From JAEUHO01 sp046350655 (GTDB lineage: Bacteria > Planctomycetota > PLA2 > JAEUHO01), in NCBI GenBank assembly GCA_046350655.1, contig JAXMAB010000004.1, positions 372,001 to 436,000 of the forward strand: a stretch of 64,000 nt of DNA. Direction: 5' to 3'. Made by a program: the position numbers and the translations under genes. Below are positions 1 to 8,695 of this stretch, piece after piece (the stretch's first letter is position 1; each line of letters begins with the position of its first letter). The notes beneath the pieces were generated by a model. The model made no database searches, was not told where the DNA came from, and saw only the letters and a list, made by a program, of their open reading frames with translations.

Positions 1-159
1 GCGTTCGCCGCGCTCGATGGTGAACGTGACGTCCTCGACCGCGCGCACGTCGCGCGCCGGCCGCGTGAACAGGCCCTTCAGCGCGCCGACGAAGCCGGGA
101 CGACGTTCGCGGACGCGGAACGTCTTCGAGAGACCGGTGACGTGGAGGGCGGGGGGCAC
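1..159 (-). CDS. ABC transporter ATP-binding protein, N-terminal fragment
   Basis: Only the first 53 codons lie in the window; the gene continues past the left edge. The fragment reads LHVTGLSKTFRVRERRPG, then a GALKGLF segment, then VRAVEDVTFTIERGER. This is the usual start of ABC-2 type export ATPases: first strand, an inserted basic loop, and the 'vsf.i..GE' strand just before Walker A. Walker A itself is off the window. The start is taken as GTG at 159. A nearby ATG at 173 is in another frame that lacks the ABC pattern. Family placement rests on this short conserved start, so the transported substrate cannot be judged. Confidence 0.65.
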   Translation of the reverse strand, partial: MPPALHVTGLSKTFRVRERRPGFVGALKGLFTRPARDVRAVEDVTFTIERGER

Positions 160-317
160 GGCGGGGGGGGCATCGAGGGAGGCGGGATGGTACCCGGGAT
201 CGCGTCGCGTGCACGGCGCACGGGTCCTGGACACGGTTCGGACGCGTTCGTTGCACGCGAGGCCCGGCGGCCGGCGGGTCCGCGCGATAGACTCCGCCGG
301 TCGGAGGAGGTCGCGCC

Positions 318-1100
318 ATGCGTCGATGGTCGTCGCTCGTGTTCGTCGCCGTCGGGCTCGCCGCGCCGCTCGCGTTCGGGGGCGGCGAGGAGACGCCTCC
401 GCAGGAGCCGCCGAAGGAGGCCCCGAAAGAAGCGCCGAAGGACGCCCCCAAGGACGCGGCGAAGGACGCCCCGAAGCCGGACGCCCCGAAGACGCCGCCG
501 GTCGCGCCCACCCCCGAGCAGGTGGCGGCGTGGACCGCGCGTCTGAAGACGCTCGCGGGGTCGTACCGCTCGCTCGACCGCGTGGACACGCTCGCGCGCT
601 TCGCGCCCGCGATGTGCCGGCCGGTCGGCGGCGGGCCTCGCGTCCCCATGAGCACGTCCGAGGACGAGGCGACGCACGGCCGCAAGCTCTACGCGTTGTG
701 GAGCCTCGACGTCGAGGCCTACGGCGCGGTGACCGGGCTCCCGTTCCGCGCGCGGGAGCCGGAGAAGACGAAGGCGACGCCCGGCGTCGACGGGTGCTCG
801 CAGGTGATGGTGAAGGAGGCGTTCGAGGCGGTCGAGATGAAGGACGACGAGCGGGGCGTGACGCTCCCGAGCGGGCTGCGGCCCGCGGTCCGCGACGGCA
901 AGCGCTTCAAGCCCGGGGCGGCGACGGGGCTGTTCGTGATGTTCCGGCTCGACGCGACGACGCCCGCGACCGACGACGGTTGGGTCTACGGGACCGTCGA
1001 CCCGAAGGGCGAGGTGACCGAGGTGGGCCGCATCGCGTCGTGTATGAAGTGCCACGTCGAGGCGACGGGCGGCCGACTGTTCGGGCTGCCGCCGGACTGA
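318..1100 (+). CDS. Secreted cytochrome P460-like c-type haem protein
   Basis: 260 residues. A signal peptide (about 1-21) is followed by a low-complexity linker (about 24-62) of repeated PKEAPKDA units, then a globular domain. The domain has a KLYALW segment near 115, QVMVKEAF near 165, GLFVMFRLD near 208 and a C-terminal CMKCH haem-binding motif (C242, C245, H246). One haem site close to the C-terminus with an upstream 'VKE' segment fits the cytochrome P460 family. Known members oxidise hydroxylamine or act on NO; the substrate here is unknown. A TAGACT box lies at 288-293 and GGAGGAGG at 303-310 serves the ATG. The Lys cross-link residue of true P460 cannot be assigned with confidence. Confidence 0.7.
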   Translation: MRRWSSLVFVAVGLAAPLAFGGGEETPPQEPPKEAPKEAPKDAPKDAAKDAPKPDAPKTPPVAPTPEQVAAWTARLKTLAGSYRSLDRVDTLARFAPAMCRPVGGGPRVPMSTSEDEATHGRKLYALWSLDVEAYGAVTGLPFRAREPEKTKATPGVDGCSQVMVKEAFEAVEMKDDERGVTLPSGLRPAVRDGKRFKPGAATGLFVMFRLDATTPATDDGWVYGTVDPKGEVTEVGRIASCMKCHVEATGGRLFGLPPD

Positions 1101-1145
1101 ACGCCGGTTCAGGAGCGGGGCCTCTGGACCGGGTCCGGCGTGGGG

Positions 1146-2099
1146 TCACGCCGGCAACACCCGGCGCAGGATCCGCATCCAGTTGCCGCCGAGGATGCGG
1201 GCGACGACGTCGTCCGCGTAGCCGCGCTGGTGGAAGAGGTCGCCGAGGCGCGCGAGGTCGGCCACGGTCGTGATGCCCCGAGGGGCCTTGTCGGTGCGGA
1301 AGCCGCCGTCGAGGTCGCTGCCCAGCCCGACGTGGTCGGGGCCCACGAGGCCCATGACGTGGTCCACGTGGCGGAAGACGGTGTCGAACGTGACCTCGCC
1401 CTCGCCGAGGAACGGCGCGTAGAGGACGATGCCCACGAGGCCGCCGCGGGCGCCGATGGCGCGGATCTGCGCGTCGGTCAGGTTGCGGCGGTGCGGCCGG
1501 AGCACGGCGGCGTTGCTGTGGCTCGCGACGACGAGGCCGGCGTGCTGCGCGAGGACGTCGTCGAACGCCTGCGCGTTGAGGTGGGAGAGGTCCGGCACGA
1601 CGCCGCGCGCGGTCATCTCCTCGAGGAGGCGGCGACCGGCGTCGGTGAGGCCGGTGTCGTCGCGGGTGCCGCCGGCGTACCGGTTGGGCGTGTTCCACGC
1701 GATGCCGACGAACCGGACGCCGCGCTCGACCCAGCGCGCCAGCTCCTGCGGGTGGCGGATGGGGTCGGCGCCCTCCATGAGGTGGACGATGCCGATGGGG
1801 CCGCCGGCCTTGCAGAGCGAGAGGTCGCCCGCGCTCTCGAGGCGGAAGAGGTGGTCCTTGTGCCGCTCGAGGAGCGCGTCGTAGAGGGCGATCTGCCGCT
1901 CGGCGTTGGCCGTGCCCGTCTCGTCCTTCCAGTAGCCGTCGGGCGAGAAGATCGTCGCGAGGATGGCCGCGAGGCCTCCTCGGCGCAGGTCCGGCAGGGA
2001 GAGGGCGTGCCCCGGGGGGGCGGGCAGGGCGAAGTCGCGGCCCGTCTCCAGGAGCTCGGTCGCGATGTCCTCGTGCCCGTCGACGATCAACCAGCCCAC
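1146..2099 (-). CDS. Membrane dipeptidase-type Zn peptidase (family M19)
   Basis: 317 residues starting at GTG 2099, with GGAGG seven bases upstream on the minus strand. It opens directly with VGWLIVDGHED, so it has no signal peptide and is probably cytoplasmic. The M19 binuclear zinc ligands can all be matched: H9 and D11 in DGHED, the bridging Glu in LMEGADP, His in DLSHLN, His in VASHSN and Asp in GLGSDLDGG. Members hydrolyse dipeptides, including L-D and beta-lactam substrates. Length is usual for bacterial M19. It stands alone, convergent with the cytochrome gene and divergent from the secretin-like pair. The long antisense reading frames over this gene are composition artefacts. Confidence 0.88.
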   Translation of the reverse strand: MGWLIVDGHEDIATELLETGRDFALPAPPGHALSLPDLRRGGLAAILATIFSPDGYWKDETGTANAERQIALYDALLERHKDHLFRLESAGDLSLCKAGGPIGIVHLMEGADPIRHPQELARWVERGVRFVGIAWNTPNRYAGGTRDDTGLTDAGRRLLEEMTARGVVPDLSHLNAQAFDDVLAQHAGLVVASHSNAAVLRPHRRNLTDAQIRAIGARGGLVGIVLYAPFLGEGEVTFDTVFRHVDHVMGLVGPDHVGLGSDLDGGFRTDKAPRGITTVADLARLGDLFHQRGYADDVVARILGGNWMRILRRVLPA

Positions 2100-2231
2100 G
2101 CGGGGTCCTCCAGCCCTGCGTTCTACACGGGCCCCCGGGTCCCGCGGAAGCGGGAATCCCGGCGCCACCGGGACCTCCGGCGGCGTTTGTACGGTCGGGT
2201 GCGCGGGCGACGTCGGTGTCAGGGAGGTCCC

Positions 2232-4082
2232 ATGCGTCGGTGGCTCCGGATCGTCGGCTGTGCGCTCGTCGTCGGCTGCGCCGGGCGCGCCGCCGCGGAC
2301 GACCCCGCAGGCCCCGCGGGGGCGCCCGCGACCGCGGAGCCGCTCGGCTGGCGGTACTTCCCGGTCGAGGATCTGGTCCTCGGTCCGGTCGACGCGCTCC
2401 CGGACCGACTGCCGTGGGTCGTCCCGCCCGAGGACACGAACGACAACGAGCGGCCGATGTTCGGCGGCGAGGCCGAGGAGGCGGTGCTCCCGTTCGGCTC
2501 GGGCCCGGAGCTGGTCGACCTCCTGAAGGCCGGCGTCGGCGCACCCGACGTGTGGACCCGCGAGGGCACGTGGGTCGCGGCCGTGGACGGCCGAGCGCTC
2601 CTGCTCCGGCAGACCCCGGCCGTCCTCGAGGCGACGGCGCGGTTCCTCGACGGCCTGCGGGCCGACGCGCACCGCAGCGTCGCGATCGACGTCGTGGCGC
2701 TCGCGGGCGACGGCGCGGGCCTCGCGTCGGCGGACGGTCGGTCGGTGGACCTCGCGGCGGCCGTCGCCGCGGGCCGCCTCGTCCCCCTCGACCTGGCGCG
2801 CGCGCACGGGCGCATCTTCCAGCGCGTGGTGGGGCGCGGGGGCCGCCAGCGTGCGTTCGTCGCCCGGTACGACCTCGCGGTCGCGAAGGAGGCGAAGGTC
2901 GCGGACCCGCGGGTCGGCGTGCTGCCGGAGGGCGTCGGGTTCGACGTCCGGCCGCTCGCCGTCGGTCCCGCGGCGATCCGCCTCGATGTCCGCGCCGCGT
3001 GGGGACGGCTGCTCGCCCTGGGCGCGTCGTCCGGCGGCGACGCGGGGCCGGTCGGGCTGCCGCGGATGCGCGGGGCCACGTCGGCGGCGATCCTCGACGT
3101 CGTCCCTGGCGCGTGGGCGCTGCTGCCGTCGTCCGGCACCGCGGCCGACGGCGTCGTCTTCGCGGTGCGCGCGACGCCGGTCCCGCTCCCGCCGTCCGCG
3201 GCGCTCCCGCCGCTCGCCGCGACGGCCGACGACGCCCCCGAGGGGCCGCTCGAAGCCGCGACCCTCGACGTGACGGACCTCTTCGAGCGGGTCGAGCGCC
3301 GTCGCGGGACCGAGATCCGGCTGTCGCCGACCGGGTTCTCGCCGCCCGAACCGCCGGAGCTCCCCGAGCCTCGCGGGCGGGTCGAACCCGACACGATCGT
3401 CACCCTTCTGCGCGGCGTCGTGGCCCCCGCCACGTGGGAGCGCGATGGCGTCGAGCTCTCGATCGCGCGCGGTCGCCTGCGGGTGCGGCACGACGCGCCG
3501 CGCCTCGCCGCGGTGCGCGCGACGCTCGACGACTTGCGCCGCGCCGCGCGGGCGGCGGCGCGCGTGGAGCTCGTCACCGTGCGTCTGCCGCTCGCGTCCG
3601 CGCCGGAGTGGTGGACGGGGTTTGACGAGCCGTGTCTCGCGGACGGGGGAGCGGGGCTGTGGGCCCGCGCGGGGGCGGTCATCGTCGCGCGCGCGTCGCT
3701 CCGCCTGCCCGACGGCGGGCGAGATGCGTCGGTCGTCGGGACGGAGGTCGCGTACCTCGCGGACTTCGCGACGAAGGTCGCCGAGCAGCGCGTCGGGGTG
3801 CAGCCCGTGCCGGCGCGCGTGCTCGACGGCGCCTCGGACGACGTCGCGTTCGTCCGCGCGGGCGGCGGCGCCCTGCTCGAGCTGCGCCTCGACCGCGGGC
3901 GGGTCGAACGGATCGAGCGGACGCCGACGCCGCACGGCGACCTCGACCTGCCCGTGCTGCGCGTCGGCAAGGTGCGCGGCAGCCTCGTCACCGCGTTCGG
4001 CACGACCCACGTCGTCGCCGCCGATCTCGACGGCGGCGCGCTCACCCTGACCCTGCTCGTCGTCCACGCCACGAACCCCTGA
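2232..4082 (+). CDS. Secreted secretin-like N-module protein, copy 1
   Basis: 616 residues; ATG at 2232 with AGGGAGG just upstream and a TACGGT box at 2190-2195. A signal peptide (about 1-23) ends in AAADD. Two modules follow the pattern of secretin N-domain repeats in planctomycete proteins annotated as type II/III secretion proteins: a 'V.DL' strand, an FGxE/FGxG acidic stretch, 'LVDLLKAGVGAPDVW', a short beta hairpin and 'VLEATARFLDGLR'. The second module starts near residue 345 (TLDVTDLFERV). There is no recognisable beta-barrel secretin domain, so it is probably a soluble or peripheral periplasmic protein. It is followed after 44 bp by a paralogue of the same design. Function is unknown; the homology call is from the repeat pattern. 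Confidence 0.55.
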   Translation: MRRWLRIVGCALVVGCAGRAAADDPAGPAGAPATAEPLGWRYFPVEDLVLGPVDALPDRLPWVVPPEDTNDNERPMFGGEAEEAVLPFGSGPELVDLLKAGVGAPDVWTREGTWVAAVDGRALLLRQTPAVLEATARFLDGLRADAHRSVAIDVVALAGDGAGLASADGRSVDLAAAVAAGRLVPLDLARAHGRIFQRVVGRGGRQRAFVARYDLAVAKEAKVADPRVGVLPEGVGFDVRPLAVGPAAIRLDVRAAWGRLLALGASSGGDAGPVGLPRMRGATSAAILDVVPGAWALLPSSGTAADGVVFAVRATPVPLPPSAALPPLAATADDAPEGPLEAATLDVTDLFERVERRRGTEIRLSPTGFSPPEPPELPEPRGRVEPDTIVTLLRGVVAPATWERDGVELSIARGRLRVRHDAPRLAAVRATLDDLRRAARAAARVELVTVRLPLASAPEWWTGFDEPCLADGGAGLWARAGAVIVARASLRLPDGGRDASVVGTEVAYLADFATKVAEQRVGVQPVPARVLDGASDDVAFVRAGGGALLELRLDRGRVERIERTPTPHGDLDLPVLRVGKVRGSLVTAFGTTHVVAADLDGGALTLTLLVVHATNP

Positions 4083-4126
4083 CCTCGCGCCGCGCCCCCC
4101 ACGTCCCCCCTGCCTCGGAGCCCGCC

Positions 4127-5965
4127 GTGAACCCGAACCGATCGAACCGTCCCGCGACGACGTGGATCCTCTCCGCGGGCGTCGCGGCGACCCTGCTCGT
4201 CGTCCTGTCGGCGCGCGTGCCGGCGCGCGCGGACGAACCGGCGCCCGAGGTCGAGACGCGGGTCCTCGACGTGTCCGACCTCGTCTCGCCGCGGCCGGGC
4301 TTCCGGCGCGACCGCGGTCCGTTCCCGTCGCGGTCGGACGAGGTCAACGACGAGCACGCGCCGTTGTTCGGCCGGGAGCTCGACGACGGGGTGCGGCCGT
4401 TCGGTGCCGCGTCGGATCTCGTCGAGCTCGTCCGCGCAGCGACCGGCGGGCCGGCCCGCTGGGAGGACGGGTCCGCCGAGCTCTCGGCGCGGGACGGCAC
4501 GCGGCTCGTCGTCCGCGGCGTCCCGTCGCACCTCGACGAGGTCGTCCGGTTCCTCGACGGGCTGCGCACCCGCGCCTTCGACACGTTCGCGGTGGACGTC
4601 GCCGCGCTCGTCGGCGACCCGACGGGACTCGACGACGCGGCGCTCGCCGGTCGCATCGGCCGCGACCTCGTCCCGCGGGCGTTCGCGCGCACGACGGTCC
4701 TCGCCGGTGGGCGTGGCACGGCGTTCGACGGTCGGCAGGCCGCGTACGTGCAGGACTACGACGTCGAGGTGGCCGAGGGCGCGCAGATCGGCGACCCGAT
4801 CGTGGGCGTCATGTCCACGGGCCTCTGCGTCGAGGCGCGCGTCGTCCGTTCCGGCGCGGCCCTGCGCCTCGACGTGGACGCGTGGTGGGCGCAGCCGGCC
4901 GGCGGCCGCACCGCGACGCCGCCGGAGGCGCAGCGCATCGACCTCGTCGCGGTTGAGGGCGTCCGCGCCGCGGCGTCGCTCGACGTCGAACCCGGGCGCT
5001 GGGCCGTCCTGCCGTCGCGGGGCGACGCCGGCTCCGGCGTCGTCTTCGTCGTCCGGGTCACCCCGACGCCGTTCGACGGCACGGGCGCGCGGCGCCCGGT
5101 GACGATCCCGACGCGGGGGTCCGAGCCCTTCGGCGCGCAACGCTTCGAGGTCTACGACGTCGGGGACCTCGACGCCGCGCCGCCGAACCGCTACGGCCGC
5201 GACACGTACGTCGTCCCGTCCAACTACACGCCGCCCGCGCCGCCGGCGCTCCCGGAGCGGGCGCCGCGCTTCGGGCTGGAGGGGCTCCCCGAGTTCCTGC
5301 GCGCGACGGTCGCGCGCGGGTACTTCGAGGCCGCCGAGGGTGCATCGATCGAGCGCCTCGGCACGCACCTGCTGGTGCGCGCCGACGACACCCGCCACGC
5401 GGCGATCGCGTCCACGCTGGCGTCGATCCGCGCGGCGACCGCCGCGACGACGCGGGTGCGGGCCGTCATGATCCTGGTCCCGGCGGGCGCGCTCCCCGAG
5501 CTGTGGTCGGGCCTCGACGCGGTCGTCGCCGACGGCGGCGCGGGCCTGCTGGCGCGGCCGGGCGCGCGCGTGCTCGACCGCGTCGCGCTCCGCCTCGTGG
5601 ACGGCCAGCGCGACGCGGTGGACGCGGGCCGGCTGGAGGCGGTGATCGGCGACTACGACGTCGAGATCGCCTCGAAGGCGGCGATCGGCAATCCGATCGT
5701 GCAGTCGGTCTTCGCCGGCACGACGCTCGACGTCGCCGCGGTCCCGTCCGCGGGCGCGGTGCTGCTCGACGTGCGCTACACGCGGTCCGTGCTGGCGGGG
5801 ATCGCGAAGGCGCCGACGACGGTGGGCGAGGTGGACCTCCCGTCGCTGCGGCTCCTGAAGCACCGCGGCTCGCTCGCGATGCGCTCCGGCGCGACGCGCG
5901 TGCTCGCCGTCGCCCTCGAGGGGGCCGACGTCATCCTCACGCTCGTGGCCGCGACGCGGGAGTAG
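4127..5965 (+). CDS. Secreted secretin-like N-module protein, copy 2
   Basis: 612 residues from GTG 4127, 44 bp after copy 1, probably in the same transcript. Signal peptide and membrane segment are at about 13-36. The two-module layout matches copy 1: RVLDVSDLVSPR near 46, FGAASDLVELVRAATGG, VVRFLDGLRTRAFDTFAV, and a second module starting FEVYDVGDLD near 342. A motif of type 'DYDVEVAEGAQIGDPIVG' occurs twice (near 210 and 510). Copy 1 has a matching 'RYDLAVAKEAKVADPRVG' only in its first half and a looser version in its second. In known secretins this type of segment follows the N-domains, but no membrane barrel follows here. The start could also lie slightly upstream, but the GTG is the first one that gives a signal sequence. 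Confidence 0.55.
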   Translation: MNPNRSNRPATTWILSAGVAATLLVVLSARVPARADEPAPEVETRVLDVSDLVSPRPGFRRDRGPFPSRSDEVNDEHAPLFGRELDDGVRPFGAASDLVELVRAATGGPARWEDGSAELSARDGTRLVVRGVPSHLDEVVRFLDGLRTRAFDTFAVDVAALVGDPTGLDDAALAGRIGRDLVPRAFARTTVLAGGRGTAFDGRQAAYVQDYDVEVAEGAQIGDPIVGVMSTGLCVEARVVRSGAALRLDVDAWWAQPAGGRTATPPEAQRIDLVAVEGVRAAASLDVEPGRWAVLPSRGDAGSGVVFVVRVTPTPFDGTGARRPVTIPTRGSEPFGAQRFEVYDVGDLDAAPPNRYGRDTYVVPSNYTPPAPPALPERAPRFGLEGLPEFLRATVARGYFEAAEGASIERLGTHLLVRADDTRHAAIASTLASIRAATAATTRVRAVMILVPAGALPELWSGLDAVVADGGAGLLARPGARVLDRVALRLVDGQRDAVDAGRLEAVIGDYDVEIASKAAIGNPIVQSVFAGTTLDVAAVPSAGAVLLDVRYTRSVLAGIAKAPTTVGEVDLPSLRLLKHRGSLAMRSGATRVLAVALEGADVILTLVAATRE

Positions 5966-5966
5966 G

Positions 5967-6291
5967 ACCGCGAGGCCCGCTGCGGAGGGGCCTATGAGGG
6001 CATCGATCATCGATGCGACCGGCGGGCGGCCGCGAGGGCCGCCCCTACCTCAGAACTGCAGGCTGGACGCGCTTCCTGCGTCGGCGCGGATGTCCCTGTT
6101 CTCGGTTCATCCGTCCGGCGGACATCGTCCGATGCACCGATGGCAAAGACGCGAAATCTGCACGAAAACCGTGCGTGGGGCATGATCCCGTAGGGGCGGC
6201 CCTTGCGGCCGCCCGCGCGAATGCGTGCATGATCGCGGGGCCCGCGGCGCGCGGTCCGCGGCCGACGCCGGCCGGCGGGCCTCGCGGTCCC
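5967..6291. repeat. Intergenic repeat block: GCGAGGCCCG half-sites and an inverted GGGCGGCC hairpin pair
   Basis: This 383-bp gene-free gap (5966-6348) carries two kinds of short repeat. GCGAGGCCCG half-sites face each other at 5967-5979 and 6276-6291. Inside them, a roughly 30-base hairpin element (core GGGCGGCC, short loop, GGCCGCCC, with GTAG at one end) occurs at 6019-6048 and, in opposite orientation, at 6190-6217. A third copy is at 23518-23548. A short near-palindrome, CATCGATCATCGATG, lies at 6001-6015. No reading frame here looks coding. The arrangement of two inverted copies is like a bacterial interspersed mosaic element. Confidence 0.6.
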
Positions 6292-6348
6292 GAAGCCTCG
6301 ACTGCGTCCTCGGACGCCGACCGGCGCGGGGCGCACCCCGCGCGGAGG

Positions 6349-7188
6349 TCAGCGGCCGGCGGCCATCGCGCGGAGGCGCGCGATGCGGGACTGCGGGGAG
6401 GGGTGCGTCGAGAAGAGCTCGCCCATGCCGAAGAAGGGGCTGGCGATCATCATGTGCGCGGTCGCCGCGCCCCGATCGGTCAGCGGCGGCGCGTGCGGGA
6501 TGGCGCGGTGCAGGCTCTCGAGCGCGTCGGCCAGGGCGCCGGGGTCGCCGGAGAGGCGCGCGCCCTCGTCGTCGGCCGCGTACTCGCGCGTGCGGCTGAT
6601 GGCCATCTGCACCAGCGTCGCGACCAGCGGCGCGACGAAGAGGGCGACCAGCGTCATGCCGATGCCGGGCCGCTCGCCGTCCGCGCTCCGCCCGCCGCCG
6701 AAGAAACCGGCGAAGTGGCCGAGCATCGAGACGGCCGAGACCGCGCCCGAGACCAGCGTCATCGTGAGCATGTCGCGGTTGCGGACGTGGCCGAGCTCGT
6801 GGGCGAGGACCGCGCGGACCTGGCGACGGTCGCAGACACGGAGCAGGCCCTCGGTGACCGCGACGACCGCGTGCTGCGGGTTGCGGCCGGTGGCGAAGGC
6901 GTTCGGGGCCGGGTTGGGGATGATCGCGAGCTTGGGCATCGGCAGCCCCACGCGCTCGGTCATCTCGCGGATGTCCTGCTCGAGGACGCCGCCTTCCCCG
7001 GGGGGGAGGATCTTCGCCCCGTACATCTTCAGGACGATGGAGCTCGAGAACCAGTAGTTGACGAAGTTGAGGGCGAGACCGATGCCCAAGGCGATGATCA
7101 TGCCGGACCGGCCGCCGAAGTGGTGGCCGAGCCAGACCAGGACCATGGTCAGCAGGGTCAGCAGGAAGACGGTGCGGAGGGCGTTCAT
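6349..7188 (-). CDS. htpX: Membrane Zn metalloprotease HtpX (M48B)
   Basis: 279 residues. Two N-terminal membrane segments (about 4-22 and 28-47) precede the M48 domain with HELGH at 130-134, two further hydrophobic segments (about 145-160 and 180-200), and the third zinc-ligand segment SRTREYAADDEGA. The C-terminal STHPSPQSRIARL is typical of HtpX. The family degrades damaged membrane proteins with the catalytic site in the cytoplasm. ATG at 7188 is the natural start. It is transcribed away from the methyltransferase gene, with about 150 bp between the two starts. Length and order of segments match the family closely. Confidence 0.93.
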   Translation of the reverse strand: MNALRTVFLLTLLTMVLVWLGHHFGGRSGMIIALGIGLALNFVNYWFSSSIVLKMYGAKILPPGEGGVLEQDIREMTERVGLPMPKLAIIPNPAPNAFATGRNPQHAVVAVTEGLLRVCDRRQVRAVLAHELGHVRNRDMLTMTLVSGAVSAVSMLGHFAGFFGGGRSADGERPGIGMTLVALFVAPLVATLVQMAISRTREYAADDEGARLSGDPGALADALESLHRAIPHAPPLTDRGAATAHMMIASPFFGMGELFSTHPSPQSRIARLRAMAAGR

Positions 7189-7339
7189 GTCGTCGTCGGG
7201 TTCCGGTGGGGTTCCTCGGGGATCGAGTTCGGACGCTAGCGGGTCCGAGGGGTCGCGTCGGCCGATTTCGCCGGGGGAGGTCGTCTCCCGGCGGGGGGCT
7301 CGGCCCGAGCGGGTACGTCTGACGTCCGGGGTGGTCGAG

Positions 7340-7936
7340 ATGTTCACCCTGCCGGACCCGGACGCGCTCCTCGACGCGCTGACCCAGGAGGAGTTCGACC
7401 GCAACGACGGGAAGATGCCGTACTGGGCGACGCTGTGGCCGTCGGCGCTCGCGCTGGCGGAGGTGGTGCTGGCGGACCCGCGCGGGCTCGCGGGGCGGCG
7501 CGTGCTCGACCTCGGGTGCGGGCTCGGGCTCGTGGGGATGGCCGCGCTCGCGCGCGGGGCCCACGTCACGTTCCTCGACTGGGAGGCGGATGCGGTGGCG
7601 CTCGCGGTGGGGAGCGCGTGGGCGGCCGGGTTCGGCGCGGTCGAGGGCGTCGTCGCGGACTGGCGGTCGCCGCCGCCCATGGCCGTGTTCGATCGGGTGC
7701 TCGGTGCGGACGTCCTGTACGAGGCGCGCAACGGGCCGGCGGTGGCGAAGTTCCTCGCGGCCCACGTCGCGCCGACGGGGGAGGCGTGGGTCGCCGATCC
7801 CGGCCGGTTGCACGCGGAGCGGTTCCCGGAGGACCTCGCCGCGGCCGGCCTCGTCTCGATCGAGCGCCGGGCCTTGCCTCCGACGGCGGAGGCCCGCACA
7901 CTGACGCTCTGGCGGAGCGCGCGGAGGGGCGCGTGA
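7340..7936 (+). CDS. Class I SAM-dependent methyltransferase (METTL20/nicotinamide N-methyltransferase-like)
   Basis: 198 residues. The segment KMPYWATLWPSALALAEVV followed by motif I VLDLGCGLGLVG, then FLDWEADAV (SAM ribose Asp), then DRVLGADVLYE, is characteristic of the lysine-methyltransferase-like family that includes METTL20 and small predicted nicotinamide N-methyltransferases. The methyl acceptor is unknown, though proteins are usual. ATG 7340 is chosen; an in-frame GTG at 7331 would add three residues and cannot be excluded. The stop at 7934-7936 is 20 bp before the next gene, so the two are probably cotranscribed. Confidence 0.75.
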   Translation: MFTLPDPDALLDALTQEEFDRNDGKMPYWATLWPSALALAEVVLADPRGLAGRRVLDLGCGLGLVGMAALARGAHVTFLDWEADAVALAVGSAWAAGFGAVEGVVADWRSPPPMAVFDRVLGADVLYEARNGPAVAKFLAAHVAPTGEAWVADPGRLHAERFPEDLAAAGLVSIERRALPPTAEARTLTLWRSARRGA

Positions 7937-7956
7937 CGACGGGGGGCGAGGGTTCC

Positions 7957-8685
7957 ATGCTCACGACCACGTTCGCGGTCCTCCTGCTCGCCGCGCTCCT
8001 CGTCCTCGGCGGGTGCGGCGTCGCCGACGACCGGGCCTCGCCGTCCCGGACGGTGCTGTTGACCGGGTTCGAGCCGTTCGGCGGCCGCGACGTCAACGAG
8101 TCGTGGGAGGCGGTGAAGGTCCTCGAGGGGACCACGCTGCGCGGGCGGCGCGTCGAGGTCGCGCGGTTGCCGGTGGTGTACGACGAGATGGCGGCGCCGC
8201 TGGCGGCCGCGATCGCGAAGGCCCGGCCGGAGGTCGTGATCTCGTTCGGCGTCGGGACCGAGGTGGTCCGCGTCGAGACGCTCGCGCGCAACGGCTACAA
8301 CGAGATCCGCCCGCTCGACAACCTCGGCAAGCCGCCGCCGCGGGCGCAGGTGGAGGTGACGGGCCCGGCGACGATCCCGACGGGGCTCCCGACGGAGGCG
8401 CTGCTCGCGGCGCTCGCCGCGGCGGACGTCCCGGCGCGGGCGTCGGACGACGCGGGCGGGTACCTCTGCAACGAGTGCTTCTATCGGTTGATGCGCACGC
8501 GAGGCCCGGGCGCCGACGGGATCCGCGCGCGGGGGTTCGTGCACGTGCCGCCGGCGGGGGCGGCGAATCCACGGGGCGGCGAGTTCGACCTGCCGACGAT
8601 CCGGCGGGGGGTGAAGGCGGTGGTGGAGGCGACGCTCGACCACCTCGACGCGGCGGCGGGGGGCGGGGGCGGGTCGGCCCGGTAA
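7957..8685 (+). CDS. Exported (lipoprotein) pyroglutamyl-peptidase I-like Cys peptidase (C15)
   Basis: 242 residues. The C15 pattern is clear: VLLTGFEPFGGRDVNESW at the start of the domain, catalytic Glu in VETLARNGYNE, catalytic Cys in GGYLCNECFY and catalytic His in GFVHVP. The family removes N-terminal pyroglutamate and is normally cytoplasmic. Here the domain is preceded by a hydrophobic leader ending in VLGGCG, which fits a lipoprotein signal peptide with acylated Cys near residue 22. The protein is therefore probably periplasmic. ATG 7957 is preceded by a purine-rich GGGGGGCGAGG. A CinA-like gene starts 10 bp downstream. Confidence 0.85.
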   Translation: MLTTTFAVLLLAALLVLGGCGVADDRASPSRTVLLTGFEPFGGRDVNESWEAVKVLEGTTLRGRRVEVARLPVVYDEMAAPLAAAIAKARPEVVISFGVGTEVVRVETLARNGYNEIRPLDNLGKPPPRAQVEVTGPATIPTGLPTEALLAALAAADVPARASDDAGGYLCNECFYRLMRTRGPGADGIRARGFVHVPPAGAANPRGGEFDLPTIRRGVKAVVEATLDHLDAAAGGGGGSAR

Positions 8686-8695
8686 GATCCCGGCC

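Noticed and set aside
78..1055. Minus-strand frame of 325 codons at the left edge
   Set aside because: It is opposite the cytochrome P460-like gene, and its end is a different frame from the true ABC ATPase fragment.
1140..6010. Very long overlapping open frames on both strands (for example 980 codons on plus from 1140 and 1263 codons on minus to 2219)
   Set aside because: At this G+C content stop codons are rare in all frames. These frames have no conserved motifs, extreme Arg/Ala/Pro content and overlap genes with clear domain signatures.
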